From the NCBI RefSeq assembly GCF_016097555.1, contig NC_054713.1, forward strand, positions 6,500,047 through 6,564,046: a DNA stretch of 64,000 nt, read 5' to 3'. The translations under genes were made by a program, and so were the position numbers. Under the pieces are notes generated by a model, which was not told the DNA's origin, ran no database searches, and saw nothing but the letters and a program-made list of their open reading frames with translations. The DNA comes from Gigantopelta aegis (Eukaryota > Mollusca > Gastropoda > Neomphalida > Peltospiridae). Positions 12,615 to 23,879 of this stretch are shown piece by piece. Numbering within the stretch: the first letter of the stretch is position 1; each line of letters opens with the position of its first letter.

Positions 12615-12819
12615 TGATTTCAACTTATTTTCGTCCAGGACAGTGGGTTAGTTGTTAGTTTGTTAGTGATTAGTGAGAGAGAAGAGGGGGGGGGGGCCTT
12701 ACACCTACCCGTTGAGCCCTTAAGAACTCGCTCTGGGTTGGAGCCGGTACCGGGCTGCGAACCCTGTACCTACCAGCCTGTAGTCCGATGGCTTAACCAC
12801 TGCGCCACCGAGGCCGGTA
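12615..12819 (-). mobile_element. SINE-D copy, tail-truncated
   Basis: Head GGCCTCGGTGGCGCAGTGG in reverse at 12818, B-box GGGTTCGCAGCCCGG, and body to TCCTGGACG. The distal tail is lost; a G-run at 12687-12696 has grown inside. Confidence 0.85.
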
Positions 12820-13115
12820 AACGTGATGAAGATACGTAATGACGAAACCACAAGATCACCACATAAAACCAATTAGACGCTTGCATAAGCAGTAAATAAA
12901 AACATATACTTCAAATAAACAAGGTACGGTATTTGGCTAAGTGACTGGAGCTCCGTTCTGGCAGGTGAGATTTAAGAACGCGTAATTACGTTAAAGAGGT
13001 GTTATCATCCAGTATTAGAGAAATAATTTTTTTCTAAAAACCAACAATAATAATAAGAAGAATTCAAGGTCTCTGTTGACATTTGAGCGAGCTCGGCAGT
13101 GTATTGTCTTATTAA

Positions 13116-13244
13116 TCTGCCTTAAGGCTGGTAGGTACTGTGTTCTCGCCCCGGTACCGACTCCCCCACACAGCGAGTTTTAAACGGCTCAAAGGAGTAC
13201 GGCCACTACAAATCCTTGTCCTGGATAGACACTTGAGATATCTG

Positions 13245-13311
<67 letters not shown>

Positions 13312-13500
13312 TGTGTGTGTGTGTCTGTGTGTGTGTGCGTGCGCGTGTGCGTGTGCGCGCGCATATGTGTGTGTGCGCGCGTTTGCGTGTGTGTGTGTGT
13401 GTGCGCGCGTTTGCGTGTGTGTGTGTGTGCGCGTGTGTGCTGTGTGTGTGCCCAGGACGGCGAGCTTTAACTTTACTTGGATTTAAGTACAAAAAAAATT
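13116..13500 (+). mobile_element. SINE-D copy split by (GT)n expansion
   Basis: GGCTGGTAGGTACTGTGTTC and CACAGCGAGTTTTAA at the left, CCCAGGACGGCGAGCTTTAA at the right. The normal word CTGAGGTGTGTGCCCAGGAC is blown open at its GTGTGTG by about 200 bp of GT repeat. Confidence 0.85.
13249..13450. repeat. (GT)n microsatellite, degenerate 3' half
   Basis: Pure GT to about 13310, then GT mixed with GCGC and CTGT to 13450. It lies within SINE-D. All Cys-Val frames here are the repeat. Confidence 0.95.
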
Positions 13501-13697
13501 GAAATATACACCATAATAATATAATTATTTCATCGCACGCATCCAGTCTCTAGAGCTCTCATTAAAACATGATTTTATTTTATTTTTGAATTTCTTTTTT
13601 TTAAATCCGGATCGTACGCACGCACCGGATCCAGTTTATATGAGTTTATATGAGCCTTTACACATGCATGGCCGTTTATCCAGTATTAAAAAGAAAG

Positions 13698-13701
13698 ATA
13701 A

Positions 13702-13756
<55 letters not shown>
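13698..13756. repeat. (AAAG)n microsatellite
   Basis: About 14 AAAG units directly before the tail of the next SINE-A, probably its expanded 3' end. Confidence 0.93.
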
Positions 13757-13764
13757 TTGATAAC

Positions 13765-14057
13765 ATCTGTTTTGTTTAACGGCACCACATTGATTATTAA
13801 TCATCGGCTATTGAATGTCAAACATTTGGTAATTTTGACATATAGAGAGGAAACCCGCTACATTTTCCATTAGTAGGTAGGGATCTTTTATATGCACCAT
13901 TCCACAGACAGGATAGCACATACCACGGCCTTTGATATACCAGTCGTGGTGCACTGGCTGGAACGAGAAATAGCCCGATGGGCCCACTGACGGGAATCGA
14001 TCCCAAACCGACCGCGCATCAAACGAGCGCTTTACCACTGGGCTACATTCCGCCCCT
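13765..14057 (-). mobile_element. SINE-A copy, nearly full length
   Basis: Tail ending in the (AAAG)n run and head GGGGCGGAATGTAGCCCAG in reverse at 14057. B-box-like GGATCGATTCC. Confidence 0.9.
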
Positions 14058-14109
14058 AATAAAGAAAGAAAAAAGAAAAGAATGAAAGAAAATGAAGAAA
14101 AGAAAAAAG

Positions 14110-14303
14110 GAAGGAAGGAAGGTTTTATTTAAAGACACATTCTAATTACGGTTAAGGCCCCCACATAATTAGAGAGGAAACCCGCTGCCACCACTCCACT
14201 GGCCACTCTTTTCGATTAGTACATATACACCATTCCACAAAAAGGACAGTACATACCACGGATTTTGTTACACTAGCTGTGGAGTATAGTGTCTGGCTGG
14301 AAA
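14110..14303 (-). mobile_element. SINE-B copy, headless
   Basis: AAGGAAGGTTTTATTTAAAG (tail in reverse), GAAACCCGCTGCCACCACT and ACTCTTTTCGATTAG; ends in the body at TGTCTGGCTGG. Confidence 0.75.
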
Positions 14304-14339
14304 AAAAATGCTACGTTAGGTTTGTTTCTGTAATTTGTT

Positions 14340-14460
14340 TATGTATGCTGGATAGGTGTTTTTGTTTATTTGCAGACTTTGGGTTATTGGGTTGTTTTTT
14401 GAGTTTGTGGGTGTTGGGTTTTTCGGGGTGGGGGTAGATTTGTCCTGGGGGGGGGGGGGG
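14340..14460. repeat. G/T-rich tract
   Basis: Plus strand almost only G and T, ending in a G-run at 14447-14460 directly before the SINE-E head. Confidence 0.75.
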
Positions 14461-14461
14461 T

Positions 14462-14612
14462 GGCGGGATTTAGCTCAGTCGGTTGAGTGCTCGTTTGAGT
14501 TGCTTGTATCGCAGAGTCGAACCACCTCTGTGGATCCATTCAACTGGGGAGGGGGGATTTTCTCGTCCCAACAAGTGCACCACAACTGGTCAACGGCCGT
14601 GGTATGGACTTC

Positions 14613-14707
<95 letters not shown>

Positions 14708-14861
14708 AAAGTGTATATAAAAGATCCCTTGCTGCATTAGGAAAAATGTAGCGGGTTTCATCTGATGACTACGTGTCAGAATTACCAAATGTTTGACATC
14801 CAGTAGCCGATGATTAATTAATCAATGTGTTCTAGTGGTGTCGTTGAACTAAAAACAAACT
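14462..14861 (+). mobile_element. SINE-E copy, full length, split by (GT)n
   Basis: Head GGCGGGATTTAGCTCAGTC, with an A-box matching TAGCTCAGTCGG. Next come GTGGATCCATTCAACTGG, body, and the A-type tail to GTCGTTGAACTAAAAAC. The body word CCTGTCTGTGGGAAAGTG is replaced at its CTGTG by about 88 bp of GT. Confidence 0.9.
14617..14704. repeat. (GT)n microsatellite in SINE-E
   Basis: Uninterrupted GT flanked by TTCCTCT and TTGAAAGTG, i.e. grown from the TCTGTG seed in the SINE body. Confidence 0.96.
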
Positions 14862-15384
14862 GTTCTGGGAGTTGAAGAATAGGTTTTATATCGACTGTGC
14901 TCCTTTAAAATAAATATTTATGGACAATGGTTTGCGTATGGCAAACTATAAAGATCTATTTTACAAAAATGCATATTTCATATAATTTTGACTGATAGGA
15001 AATCCTAACTAAATAATACCCTTACAAGTAAGCGGAATTCTGGACAATTAGAAAAATAAAAATAAATATGTAAATTTATGAGTAAACATGTTTACGTTAC
15101 GCCTGTTATTGTTATGGAACACGTCATCGGGCTACGCTTTAATTGGATTAATCACATGTCACACACAAATGAAATTAACTGGTTACATGGTTACGTGCCC
15201 AGGAATACCGAAACTCACCAAGGTGGTTTCTCTAGCGTAACGTGACAAAGAAACACCAGTCTAAATTTAGACGGTTTTCTCACACCACTTGACATATAAC
15301 TGGGTATGCATGTAAATATGTGCTTTAAGCTCTGTTGAATTTAAATGCTATATATTAAAAATAGATAAGCAGATGCGTTTTAAA
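14862..15384. other. Noncoding, nothing recognised
   Basis: AT-rich, no long frame and no repeat family identified. Confidence 0.5.
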
Positions 15385-15705
15385 GGAAGGAAGAAGGAAA
15401 TGTTTTATTTAACGACGTACTCAACACATTTTATTTACGGTTATATGGCGTCAGACATATGGTTAAGGACCACATATATATTGAGAGAGAAAACCCGCTG
15501 TCGCCACTTCATGGGCTACTCTTTTCGATTAGCAGCAAGGGATCTTTTATATACACCATCCCACAGACAGGATAGCACATACCACGGCCTTTGATGTACC
15601 AGTTGTGGTGCACTTGATGGAGCGATATATAGCCTACTGACGGGGATCGATCCCAGACCGACCGCGCATCGAGCGAGCGCTTTCCCACTGGGCTACGTCC
15701 ATCCC
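15385..15705 (-). mobile_element. SINE-B copy, full length
   Basis: Tail (AAATGTTTTATTTAACGACG) at the left and head (CCACTGGGCTACGTCC) at the right, about 320 bp. It ends a few bases before the TTAA that borders the M3 element. Confidence 0.9.
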
Positions 15706-15715
15706 CGCGTTTTAA

Positions 15716-16225
15716 AGAGACAGACCCTAGTTGTTGTTTTTAATACAGCGTATTTTTTATATTGTTAGAGTCGTTTGTTGTTGTTTTTTTAATTGAAATC
15801 AGATATTACTTTTTTATTGTTTAGAGTGATCCTGGTGTTTCTGATACCATCAAGGGGCGGGAAGTAGCCTAGTGGTAAAGCGCTCGCTTGATGCGCGGTC
15901 GGTTTGGGATCGATTCCCGTCTTGTTCCAGTCAGTGCACCACACGACTGGTATATCAAAGGCTGTGGCATGTTCTATCCTGTCTGTGGGATAGTGCATAT
16001 AAAATGTAGCGGGTTTCCTCTCTATGACTATATGTCAACTTACTAAATGTTTGACATTCAATAGCCGATGATTAATGAATCAATGTGCTCTAGTGGTGTC
16101 GTTAAAACAAGCAAACTTATTGTAACTTTAGATTATTTACTGCCCAAATGTAAATGTGTCACAGGTTTATAGATTAATCAAAATTAAGTGTCCATTTGTA
16201 CGGGTTAAAACTAGGGTTTGCGACT
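15716..16225. mobile_element. M3 TTAA-flanked MITE, split by SINE-A
   Basis: TTAA at 15712-15715 and at 16226-16229. Left end AGAGACAGACCCTAGTTG, right end AAACTAGGGTTTGCGACT. Interior matches the 47576-47946 copy (ATCCTGGTGTTTCT, AATGTGTCACAGGTTTATAG). Confidence 0.82.
15854..16119 (+). mobile_element. SINE-A inserted in M3
   Basis: Head GGGGCGGGAAGTAGCCTAGT to tail GGTGTCGTTAAAACAAGC. A stretch of the body around GGGCCCATTGGGCTATTTC is deleted. Being inside M3, it is younger than that M3 copy. Confidence 0.9.
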
Positions 16226-16255
16226 TTAATATATGCATTGCTCATATGGACAAGA

Positions 16256-16573
16256 AGTTTGTTTTGTTTAACAATACCACTAGAGCACATTGATTAATTA
16301 ATCATCGGCTATTGGATGTCAAATATTCGGTAATTCTGACACGTTGTCATCAAAAGAAACCCGCTCCATTTTTCCATTACCAGCAAGGGATCTTTTATAT
16401 GCGCTTTCCCACAGACATGGAAGCACATACCACGGCCTTTGACCAGTTGTGGTGCACTGGTTGGAACGAGAGAAAAAAATCAGTTGAATGGATCCACCGA
16501 GGTAGGCCTAAGTCGATCAGGCGACGCGAGCACCTTAGGCGAGCACTTAACCGACTAGCCAAATCCCGGCCAA
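16256..16573 (-). mobile_element. SINE-E copy, full length
   Basis: A-type tail in reverse at 16256, CAGTTGAATGGATCCACCG, and head TTTGGCTAGTCGGTTAAGTG in reverse to about 16573. Confidence 0.88.
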
Positions 16574-16779
16574 AGTCAGATAAATGTGCGACAGTTTTAC
16601 TGGCGTTGGTCTCAAGGATGCTAGTAATACAGCAAAACTAGTAATGATCTAATCACATGACGTAAACCAAATTGAAACCTGTAGACAAGGATATCAGAAC
16701 GTGTGTGTGTGGAACAAGGCGGCGTGAGGACATTTCACCCGACAGTGCATACATTGTCACGGGGAACGAGGCTTCATAT

Positions 16780-17040
16780 TACTGGGGGGTTTTAATGTGT
16801 TGTTATTATTTGTTTTGTTTTGGTTTTTTATTTGCTTTTTTGTTGTTTTCTAGTTGCTTTTGTTTGTTGTTGTTTTAGTTGTTGTTGTTGTTGCTGTTGC
16901 TGTTTTTTGGTGTTTTGGGGGGTTGGGCGGTGTTTGGTTGGGGTTTATTTGCTGCGCTTTTCATTTTTTTTTTTTTTTTTTTTTTTTTTGGGGGGGGGGG
17001 GGTCGTTTCTTTTCTTTTCTGATTTTTATCATTATTAAAC
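16780..17040. repeat. G/T-rich tract with poly-T and poly-G
   Basis: GTTGTTGTTG-type sequence, then T22-24 followed by a G-run near 16990-17001. Predicted hydrophobic or Gly-rich frames are composition artefacts. Confidence 0.8.
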
Positions 17041-18027
17041 GTTAAAACCTGTCTTTTTTTCTTTTTTCTATTCTTTTTAAAATGACTTTAGACATAACAC
17101 GTTCTAGCTGCTAGCCATCGATAAATAACGACAGCGATAACAGGAGACACTGAACTTACAAACATTCTTCCACGTACTTGTAACTCATTCTTTTCTTTTT
17201 TCTATTCTTTTTTTCTTTTTTCTTTATATTTTTTTCCTTTTATTTTTAATTTTTTGTCGAATCAGCAATACAGACGCGTCGGTTCATTCATTCACAGATA
17301 TGTTCTTAACAGAAGAAGTGTTTTGATACATTACACGCAGTGTTGTTTGCCTTGCAATTCAAGACGTTACATGCAGACGTGCCGCCAACGCACGAATAGC
17401 CATTAGGCATATGAACGCCGATACCGGATCTCACCCATCTGCGACTGGCGAGATGATTATTAAAACAGACACCGTACTGTGTAACAGGAGAATATGATAT
17501 TACGAATACCCGTACTTCCGGATTGCTTATATCTCCGGACGTGATGGTTTTCGCCTCTTTTTTTTTTACTTTATTGTATTTTAGTATTTTTTGTCTTGCT
17601 GTTATTTTTTTGTTATTTTTTATTATTTTTATTTTTTTATTATTATATTTTTTTTATATGGTTTTTTTTGGGGGGGGATTTTTTGTTGGGAAGTTACATA
17701 AGTGATGTGGTTCCATTGTTAAGTGATTATTAAAATGATAAATAATTACCTGTGACACGATATGTACCGGCGGGCCCGTAGGAACTGGGGGTCCGGATAG
17801 GCCTGCCCCCCCCCCCCCCCAAAAAAAAAATCACTCGAGGACGAAAATCTTTTCTTCTTCTTTTATTTATTTTTTTGTCCTATTCTACATAAATAAAGGT
17901 TAAAATGTGAGTTGTTATACAATAATTCCTCAAAAGCATGAGTGTATACAGTAAGAAAGTTTCAAAGTTTCAACTTTTAAAGAAACCGAATACTAGGCTA
18001 GTATGAACCACGAATTGTGTTCGATTG
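17041..18027. other. Noncoding, T-rich
   Basis: Several T/C-rich stretches (17180-17255, 17555-17690) and a C-run at 17806-17820. Region 17260-17470 is more balanced in composition, but I recognise no exon. Confidence 0.5.
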
Positions 18028-18243
18028 TTAAAAGGGACTATCTTGACTTTGCAGCCTTTGTGATGCTAGTGTCAGACTACCAACTATCAGCACCAAGGTG
18101 GCCAACTTTCAGCTGTCGCACCTTCAACGACTGTCTTGTTGCTAGTCTGAGCGCTCTTACAACTCGATTTTCGTCGAAAACCCATTAGTTGTTATCTGAG
18201 CGAACCCGTCGTAAGTCGGGAGATTACAACGCAACCGTAGAGT

Positions 18244-18835
18244 CAGTCTAATTAAAATTAGCTCCACTATTACATGTGGATCTAAAGACAGCCAGTTGGA
18301 GCTCATGTCCACCAATCAAAACCTTACTTGCAGAATCCTGCCAGTGATTTAAAACTAACAACACTGCGTAGTCCCCAATGTCCAGGTAACATTTCGTCTG
18401 TAAATAATAATTTAAATATTGACAATCACACTTCGCCTTTTATAACGTTATTTGGGAGCATACAAATTCTAAAAATATCGGGCGAGTCTATTTTAGTGGC
18501 CGCAGTACAGCGAACCATACCAATACGTACGGGGTGGGTTATCAGTCTTCAATTTTACATTAAAAATTATTTATTTATTTATAAAAAAAACAAAAAACTA
18601 ATCAGTCTTCAGTTTTACATTACAAATTATTTATTTTATAAAATAAAACATGTTTTAAGGCATTCGTAATTCACACGAAACATGTCGTATATCCTCAGGA
18701 TAATTCGGAATGTTTTCAAATTATTTTTAAATCATTGGCAGGATTGTGCAAGTAAGGTTTTGATTGGTGGACATGAGCTCCAACTGGCTGTCTTTAGATC
18801 CACATGTAATAGTGGAGCTAATTTTAATTAGATTG
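18244..18835. mobile_element. M2 long-TIR MITE, second copy
   Basis: CAGTCTAATTAAAATTAGC at the left, its inverted counterpart ending GATTG at the right. CCGTAGAGT occurs directly outside both ends (18235-18243 and 18836-18844), an exact 8-9 bp target duplication. The interior is in the opposite orientation to 7841-8484. Confidence 0.88.
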
Positions 18836-18907
18836 CCGTAGAGTTGGCCAACTTTCTGCTGGCAGTTGATAGTCGGATGCTAGCAAAAGATGTTTGCAAC
18901 TAACAGA

Positions 18908-19195
18908 ATGAATGAATGAATGAATGAATGTTTAACGACACCCCAGCACGAAAATTACATCGGCTATTGGGTGTCAAACTATGGTAATGCAAATAAATAA
19001 AGTGATGATCAACATCAATATAAAAATTCAAGACTTAAACAAAAACAGTGTAAAGAACTGCAAAAATACAAATATCACAGAATTTTACGGATACTGAATT
19101 CTACTCAAAACTTCAATTTTGTGCTGTATTGGCCATTCTCAAAGAGAATGTTACACCCCTGCACCACGGTGAGGTTACAGCACACGCAGGGGCAA
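18908..19195 (-). mobile_element. Element F retroelement with 12-bp target duplication
   Basis: In reverse it begins with a GC-rich hairpin (CCCCTGCGTGTGCTGTAACC pairing toward TGCAGGGG), continues through a 200-bp body, and ends GGTGTCGTTAAACATTC plus (ATTC)n. GCAACTAACAGA lies outside both ends. Target duplications of this length and a simple 3' repeat indicate LINE-type retrotransposition. The tail resembles the SINE-A tail. Confidence 0.82.
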
Positions 19196-19301
19196 CTAAC
19201 AGAGTCTTAAACTTACATATTAAATATAGTTTCTTGTTTAGAATACCAGTGTTCGTATATGCAGTGTCTTAGTGGCCGTGTGCAGTCACTGTTCATTTTA
19301 C

Positions 19302-19598
19302 GGGGGCGGGAAGTAGCTCAGTGGTAAAAGCGATCGCTTGATGCGCGGTCGGTCTGGGATCGATCCCAGTCGGTGGCGCCATTGGGCTATTTCTCGTTCC
19401 AGCCAGTGCACCACGACTGGTATGTGCCATCCTGTCTGTGGGATGGTGCATATAAAATATCATTTGCTGCTAATCGAAAAGAGTAGCCCATGAAGTGGAG
19501 ACAGCGGGTTTCCTCTCTCATTATATATATGTATTGTCTTTAACCATATGTCCGACGCTATATAACCGTAAAATAAAACATTTCCTTCCTTTCTTCCT
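19302..19598 (+). mobile_element. SINE-B copy, full length
   Basis: Head GGGCGGGAAGTAGCTCAGTG (a good A-box), B-box-like GGGATCGATCCC, B tail AAAATAAAACATTTCC. TCATTTTAC occurs on both sides, a likely target duplication. Confidence 0.92.
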
Positions 19599-20130
19599 GC
19601 TCATTTTACATATTTTTTCGTACATTATTTGGAAGGTAAAATCCGGTTTGGGTTACTACAAACGTCAGGATCACAACTAACGACAAGAAATACCGTGTAT
19701 AATTATACAACTACTGATATTCTAAACAAACAAAAATGAATTTAATATACAATTTTAGTCATTAAAAAGGAAGTGTTAGTCGTAAACATGTTACAATGGA
19801 GGTAAACTCAGGAATGTCCCTTTTACAACAAAACCGAAAACGAGCCTAACCAGTTTGATAAATGGCAACAACAAAAAATGTCGTAAGTAGCCTACTGACC
19901 TACTTTCAATTTAATGCACATTCTATGAGTACAACGATCTTATAAAATGTTTCGCTTGCTTCTAGGACGAGTGTAATTAATATTAATATGAGCGCCTGGA
20001 AAATACAGTCAAGGACAAAAGTCACGCATATGACTAAGACAGGGCTCGAATTTAACTGCGACACCGACAGTAATTGTCGTAGCTGAGATATTGTTTGACG
20101 TAGGTTCGTGGGCTTCATCGATTACATTTA

Positions 20131-20395
20131 TTTGTGGGGGGTTTTAGATCTGGGTTTGTTTGGGATGTTTTGTGGGGGGTTTTGAGGTTGGTATTTTGTT
20201 GTTGTTTGGGTTGTTTTTGTTGGGTTTTGTTGGGGTTTTGGGGGATTTTGGGATTAGTTTTCTTTCTTCTTTTTTTTTTTTGGGGGGGGTGGGTTTTTTT
20301 TGGGGGGGGGTGTGTGGGGGTAATTGGAGGTTTTTACTTTTTGTGGGAGGGGGTTCATTTAATTTATTTTATTTTTTTATAAAAAAAAAAGGTCC
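20131..20395. repeat. G/T-rich tract with poly-G
   Basis: About 260 bp of almost pure G and T on the plus strand, including G-runs at 20281-20290 and 20301-20310. Open frames are artefacts. Confidence 0.8.
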
Positions 20396-21225
20396 AGTGA
20401 ATAAACACTATTGCCAAAGTTTGAAGGGACCATCTGGGTTTTTTATTTGGTTTATGAACATATGAACAGAAATTATCTGTATAATATGACAATAAACAAA
20501 AAGAAACGGAATCACAGCCTAATTATGTGTATTAAAACAAAAAGAGTACACATTATTTACTGCCCAAATAGTTGGTGTGTGCATTTAGAACAGCGAGCTT
20601 CAGTTGTAATAATACTAATTGGGTATAATTAACAACAGAAATGAAACGAACCGAACGGACTAAGAATGTATGCTGATTCAGCAAAGAGTGGGTTGCACCA
20701 AAATAGACTAGTGTTATTTATTTCATCTCATAAATTAAACTGCAAGGTGCATGTGCATATATATAAAGACATATTTATCATAGATAATGTTTTTGTTCAA
20801 CGACACTACTATAGTCCGTCCCACAGGGATCGCATTTTTCTCAAAATGACTATGTGCTATTAAAGCAACACCTAAAGGAAAACACTCCTTCGGGGGTGTT
20901 TCAAAATGGTTTCTTTCAGCGTGCTTTGAATACAAAAGATATTCCCACGACATTTTCTAAGCGTGCACCTAAATGATATTTATGTGTACCTGAATGCTGG
21001 GAGTTGAAACACGTTTTTTGAATGTTGCCCGCAGATGCTGCAATGGATTTCGTATTGCATGGTTGGTTTAAAAGGTTAACTGGCGATCAGGATGGAGTTT
21101 GTAGGTGCACATTCCAAGTATGTTTAGGATTAGGGTTTGTGCGGTGGGAGTCTGAAGTTACTCAACAAAAAACATAATACGGGCGATAATAAAGGTACGT
21201 TATGTTGAATCTAGCAGGGCCGTGC
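20396..21225. other. Noncoding, nothing recognised
   Basis: A short SINE-tail remnant (GTTCAACGACACTACTATAG) near 20795 and otherwise unassigned DNA. Confidence 0.45.
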
Positions 21226-21238
21226 CTAGCGGGTGTGG

Positions 21239-21244
21239 GGTAAT

Positions 21245-21276
<32 letters not shown>

Positions 21277-21277
21277 C
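21239..21277. repeat. Poly-G run
   Basis: About 35 consecutive G, downstream of GGCCGTGCCTAGCGGGTG. Strong G-quadruplex potential and a likely assembly-length uncertainty. Confidence 0.9.
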
Positions 21278-21305
21278 GGGGTTTATTTAGAAAATTACAA
21301 GAAAC

Positions 21306-21535
21306 ACGATTTTTATCGTTTGTGTCCGATATTTAGAGTCCAATATTCGATAGCATTAGTTTTTTTTATCGTTTGTGTCCGATATCTAGAGTCCAATATT
21401 CGATAGCATTAGTTTTTTTTTTCGTTTGTGTTAGATATCTAGAGTCCAATATTCGATAGCATTAGGTTTGGGTTTTTTATCGTTTGTGTCCGATATCTAG
21501 AGTCCAATATTCGATAGCATTAGTTTTTTTTATTC
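21306..21535. repeat. Tandem repeat, four units of about 58 bp
   Basis: Units share ATCGTTTGTGTCCGATATCT, AGAGTCCAATATTCGATAGC and ATTAG plus a T-run of variable length. Confidence 0.92.
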
Positions 21536-21787
21536 TCCGTTTTGACGGAAAAAAATAATTGGTGTCTTAATGAAATAAATGCATTGGGTATTTTTATTGG
21601 ATTTATTTCAATAGTAATCTTATTTTATGATTTTGAAGTTCAACTAAATAAAAATGTAAGTTTGTCAGAGCTTTGGGTGTCAAGATAAATTTCCGAAATG
21701 AAGTCCTGCATTGTTTTCTTTAGTTTAGTTAGAATGTGCTCATTTTTTAAGCTTACCGTGGGATAACATCCGCACACTCATTCATAT

Positions 21788-21789
<2 letters not shown>

Positions 21790-21882
<93 letters not shown>

Positions 21883-21918
21883 GGGGGAGGGAGAGAGAGA
21901 GGGGGGAGGGAGGAAGAA

Positions 21919-21998
<80 letters not shown>

Positions 21999-22030
21999 GA
22001 AGAAGGAGAGAGAGAGAGGGAGAGAGTCAG
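21790..22030. repeat. (GA)n microsatellite, compound
   Basis: Two long GA blocks separated by GGGGAGGGAG and GGAAGAAGG interruptions. Confidence 0.95.
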
Positions 22031-22318
22031 ACAGACAGAGAGTTATTTTAGGATATGTACTGCTTGACTAGTTAAATAGGCAAGGAAGTTTTAACAAAAA
22101 CAGTACGTTATTGCAACTGGTTGCAATTTCCATGTGTCCATGACGACCTAAATGTAGTCGCTTATTTTCGCAGCAAATCGTAAAAAGGCACGCGCTACGT
22201 TAGTTTGCCGAAAGTAACATTTTATGTTCGTCTGTTAGTTTCAGCAAAATTTTAAACTTGTCTTTAAAGAGACCGTACTGAGTTTGCTGCTAACTGTGAT
22301 GTGTTTCCGAATAAAATC

Positions 22319-22534
22319 ACGCGCGTGTGCAGGGAGGCTTAGTATGGGGGTCGACCCCCCCCCCCCCCATCCACACCCCGCTCAAGCAATTTTTCTCTCT
22401 CTTTTTCTATATATTTTTCGGTGAGCATGACTCGACACCCCACCCCCCCCCCCCTCCCTTCGCCCAATAAACGTCGTCCGCCATAGTCTAGACACCGACA
22501 CTCCCCCGCATAAATTCCTGTTTACGCGCCTGCT
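22319..22534. mobile_element. M6 GC-ended MITE, diverged
   Basis: GCGCGTGTGCAGGG at the left and TTTACGCGCCTGC at the right form an imperfect inverted repeat. The interior shares GCTCAAG, a CT-rich run and GAGCATGACTC with the copy at 26363-26537. Confidence 0.6.
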
Positions 22535-22601
22535 TATGCGGCCTTTTTAACGAATACTATCACTTATGCAATGTTCTTTTACAATGTTTGTAGTGAAAGT
22601 T

Positions 22602-22808
22602 TTAAAGTTTGTTTTGTTCAGTCAAACCACTGGACCACATTGCTTTATTAATCATTGGCTGTTGCATGTCAAACATTTGGTAATTTTGACGAATAGTCTT
22701 AGAGAGGAAACTCGCTATATTTTTTCCATTAGTAGCAAGGGATCTTTTATATGTACCATTCCATAGACAAGAATGCACAACGCACGGCATTTGATATACC
22801 AGTCGCAC
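22602..22808 (-). mobile_element. SINE-A copy, headless
   Basis: A-type tail in reverse at 22604, then body to GATATACCAGTCGCA; the 5' half is absent. Confidence 0.8.
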
Positions 22809-22809
22809 A

Positions 22810-23318
22810 TATGAAAAACATATATTAGGAATGAAGTTTGATCTAGTACAAACACTAGGACGATCAGAAATACATTTAACATTTTATGTACACAAATATT
22901 TTTAATATATAATTACAATCGTTAACATGGACCTATTGCGTTATTTCTCGTTCCAGCCAGTGCACCACGACTGGTATATCAAATACCGTGGTATATGCTA
23001 TTCTGTCTGTGTGATGCTGCATATAAAAGAGCCCTTGCTACTAATTGAAAAATGTACCTCGGATTTCCTCTGACTATATGTCAAAGCGACCAAATGTTTG
23101 ACATCCAATAACCGATGATTAATTAATCAATGTGCTTCAGTGGTGTCGTTAAACAAAACAAACTTTAAGTTTTAACTTTGAGACGATCAGAGAGACATTT
23201 TATATTAAGCTATTTATATTTTAAGCACCAAAATAGTTTTAATATGTAATTACAATCGCTATGAAGGATCTAGTACGCGGCAACATTTTACAATGGCGGC
23301 AAACTCGGGACAGTGCCT
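22810..23318. mobile_element. M4 MITE remnant with SINE-A inside
   Basis: Right end GGCGGCAAACTCGGGACAGT before TTAA (23319-23322). The AATATATAATTACAATCGTTA stretch near 22905 recurs near 23240 as AATATGTAATTACAATCGCTA, and GACGATCAGA occurs at 22860 and 23185. So the flanking segment is itself duplicated around the SINE. Confidence 0.6.
22938..23181 (+). mobile_element. SINE-A copy, head-truncated
   Basis: Begins at GCGTTATTTCTCGTTCCAGC and runs to a complete tail (GTCGTTAAACAAAACAAAC). Confidence 0.87.
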
Positions 23319-23322
23319 TTAA

Positions 23323-23879
23323 AGTTTTCGTATATTTACTTACATCCCAGTGTTCAGTTGGTATCCTAAGTTCACAATTTGGGGCTGTCCGTAGACAGCA
23401 ACCCAACACACCACGGACAATATCACAGACACAACACTTGATTCCTTCATTATCGCCTCTTTAAACAGATAGGCCACAACACCCGGAGTTTTTACAATCC
23501 AGTTAATCCACACATAATTAATCCTTTAGGAAGAGTTAATCCGTACACGTCTGCTGTAGAGAAATCCTGCTCGCTTCTTCCTGAGTTGCACAATTTTTGA
23601 AAATGGTTAGAAGTTCTAGTTTTTTTTTTTTTTTAAAAGAAAAGAAAAAAAGGATAAGATTTTCGCCAGGTATAGATCCTCCGATAGATAAATATCAAAA
23701 GACTGGTTTACTTCTCTTCGTCACACCTTTCTGCTTTCACAATTATTACACAAGTAAACCATGTTAAGTGGAATACTTTTTTTCTTCTTCTTCTTTATTC
23801 TCTTTCTCTCCCTCTCTCTCTCTCTTTCGCCGACGCTAAAAGTCGACGAATGTTTTCTTCTTCTCTCGTCACTCTACAC
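23323..23879. other. Noncoding, T/C-rich near the end
   Basis: No gene recognised. 23780-23830 is a pyrimidine run (CTTCTTCTT, CTCTCTCTCT). Confidence 0.45.

Larger units (their letters stand above)
18032..19823. mobile_element. M4 MITE expanded by nested insertions
   Basis: Starts AAGGGACTATCTTGACTTTGC after TTAA (18028-18031) and ends GGTAAACTCAGGAATGTCCC. The shortest copy (47951-48318) is 368 bp. This one is about 1.8 kb because it holds an inverted-repeat element carrying an M2 insertion (about 18060-18885), element F (18908-19195) and a SINE-B (19302-19598). Confidence 0.72.

Noticed and set aside
13112..13502. Cys-Val and His-Thr frames here and at 14356-14788 and 7219-7559
   Set aside because: Produced by (GT)n/(CA)n inside or next to SINE copies.
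14462..14535. Functional tRNA gene
   Set aside because: It is the tRNA-like head of a full SINE-E copy that continues into SINE body and tail, and it does not form a proper cloverleaf.
15373..15594. Recurring peptide with MFYLTTHSTHFIYGYMASDI and RQDSTYHGL at many sites
   Set aside because: It is the SINE-B/C sequence in one frame, repeated wherever a copy lies; no evidence of a protein family.
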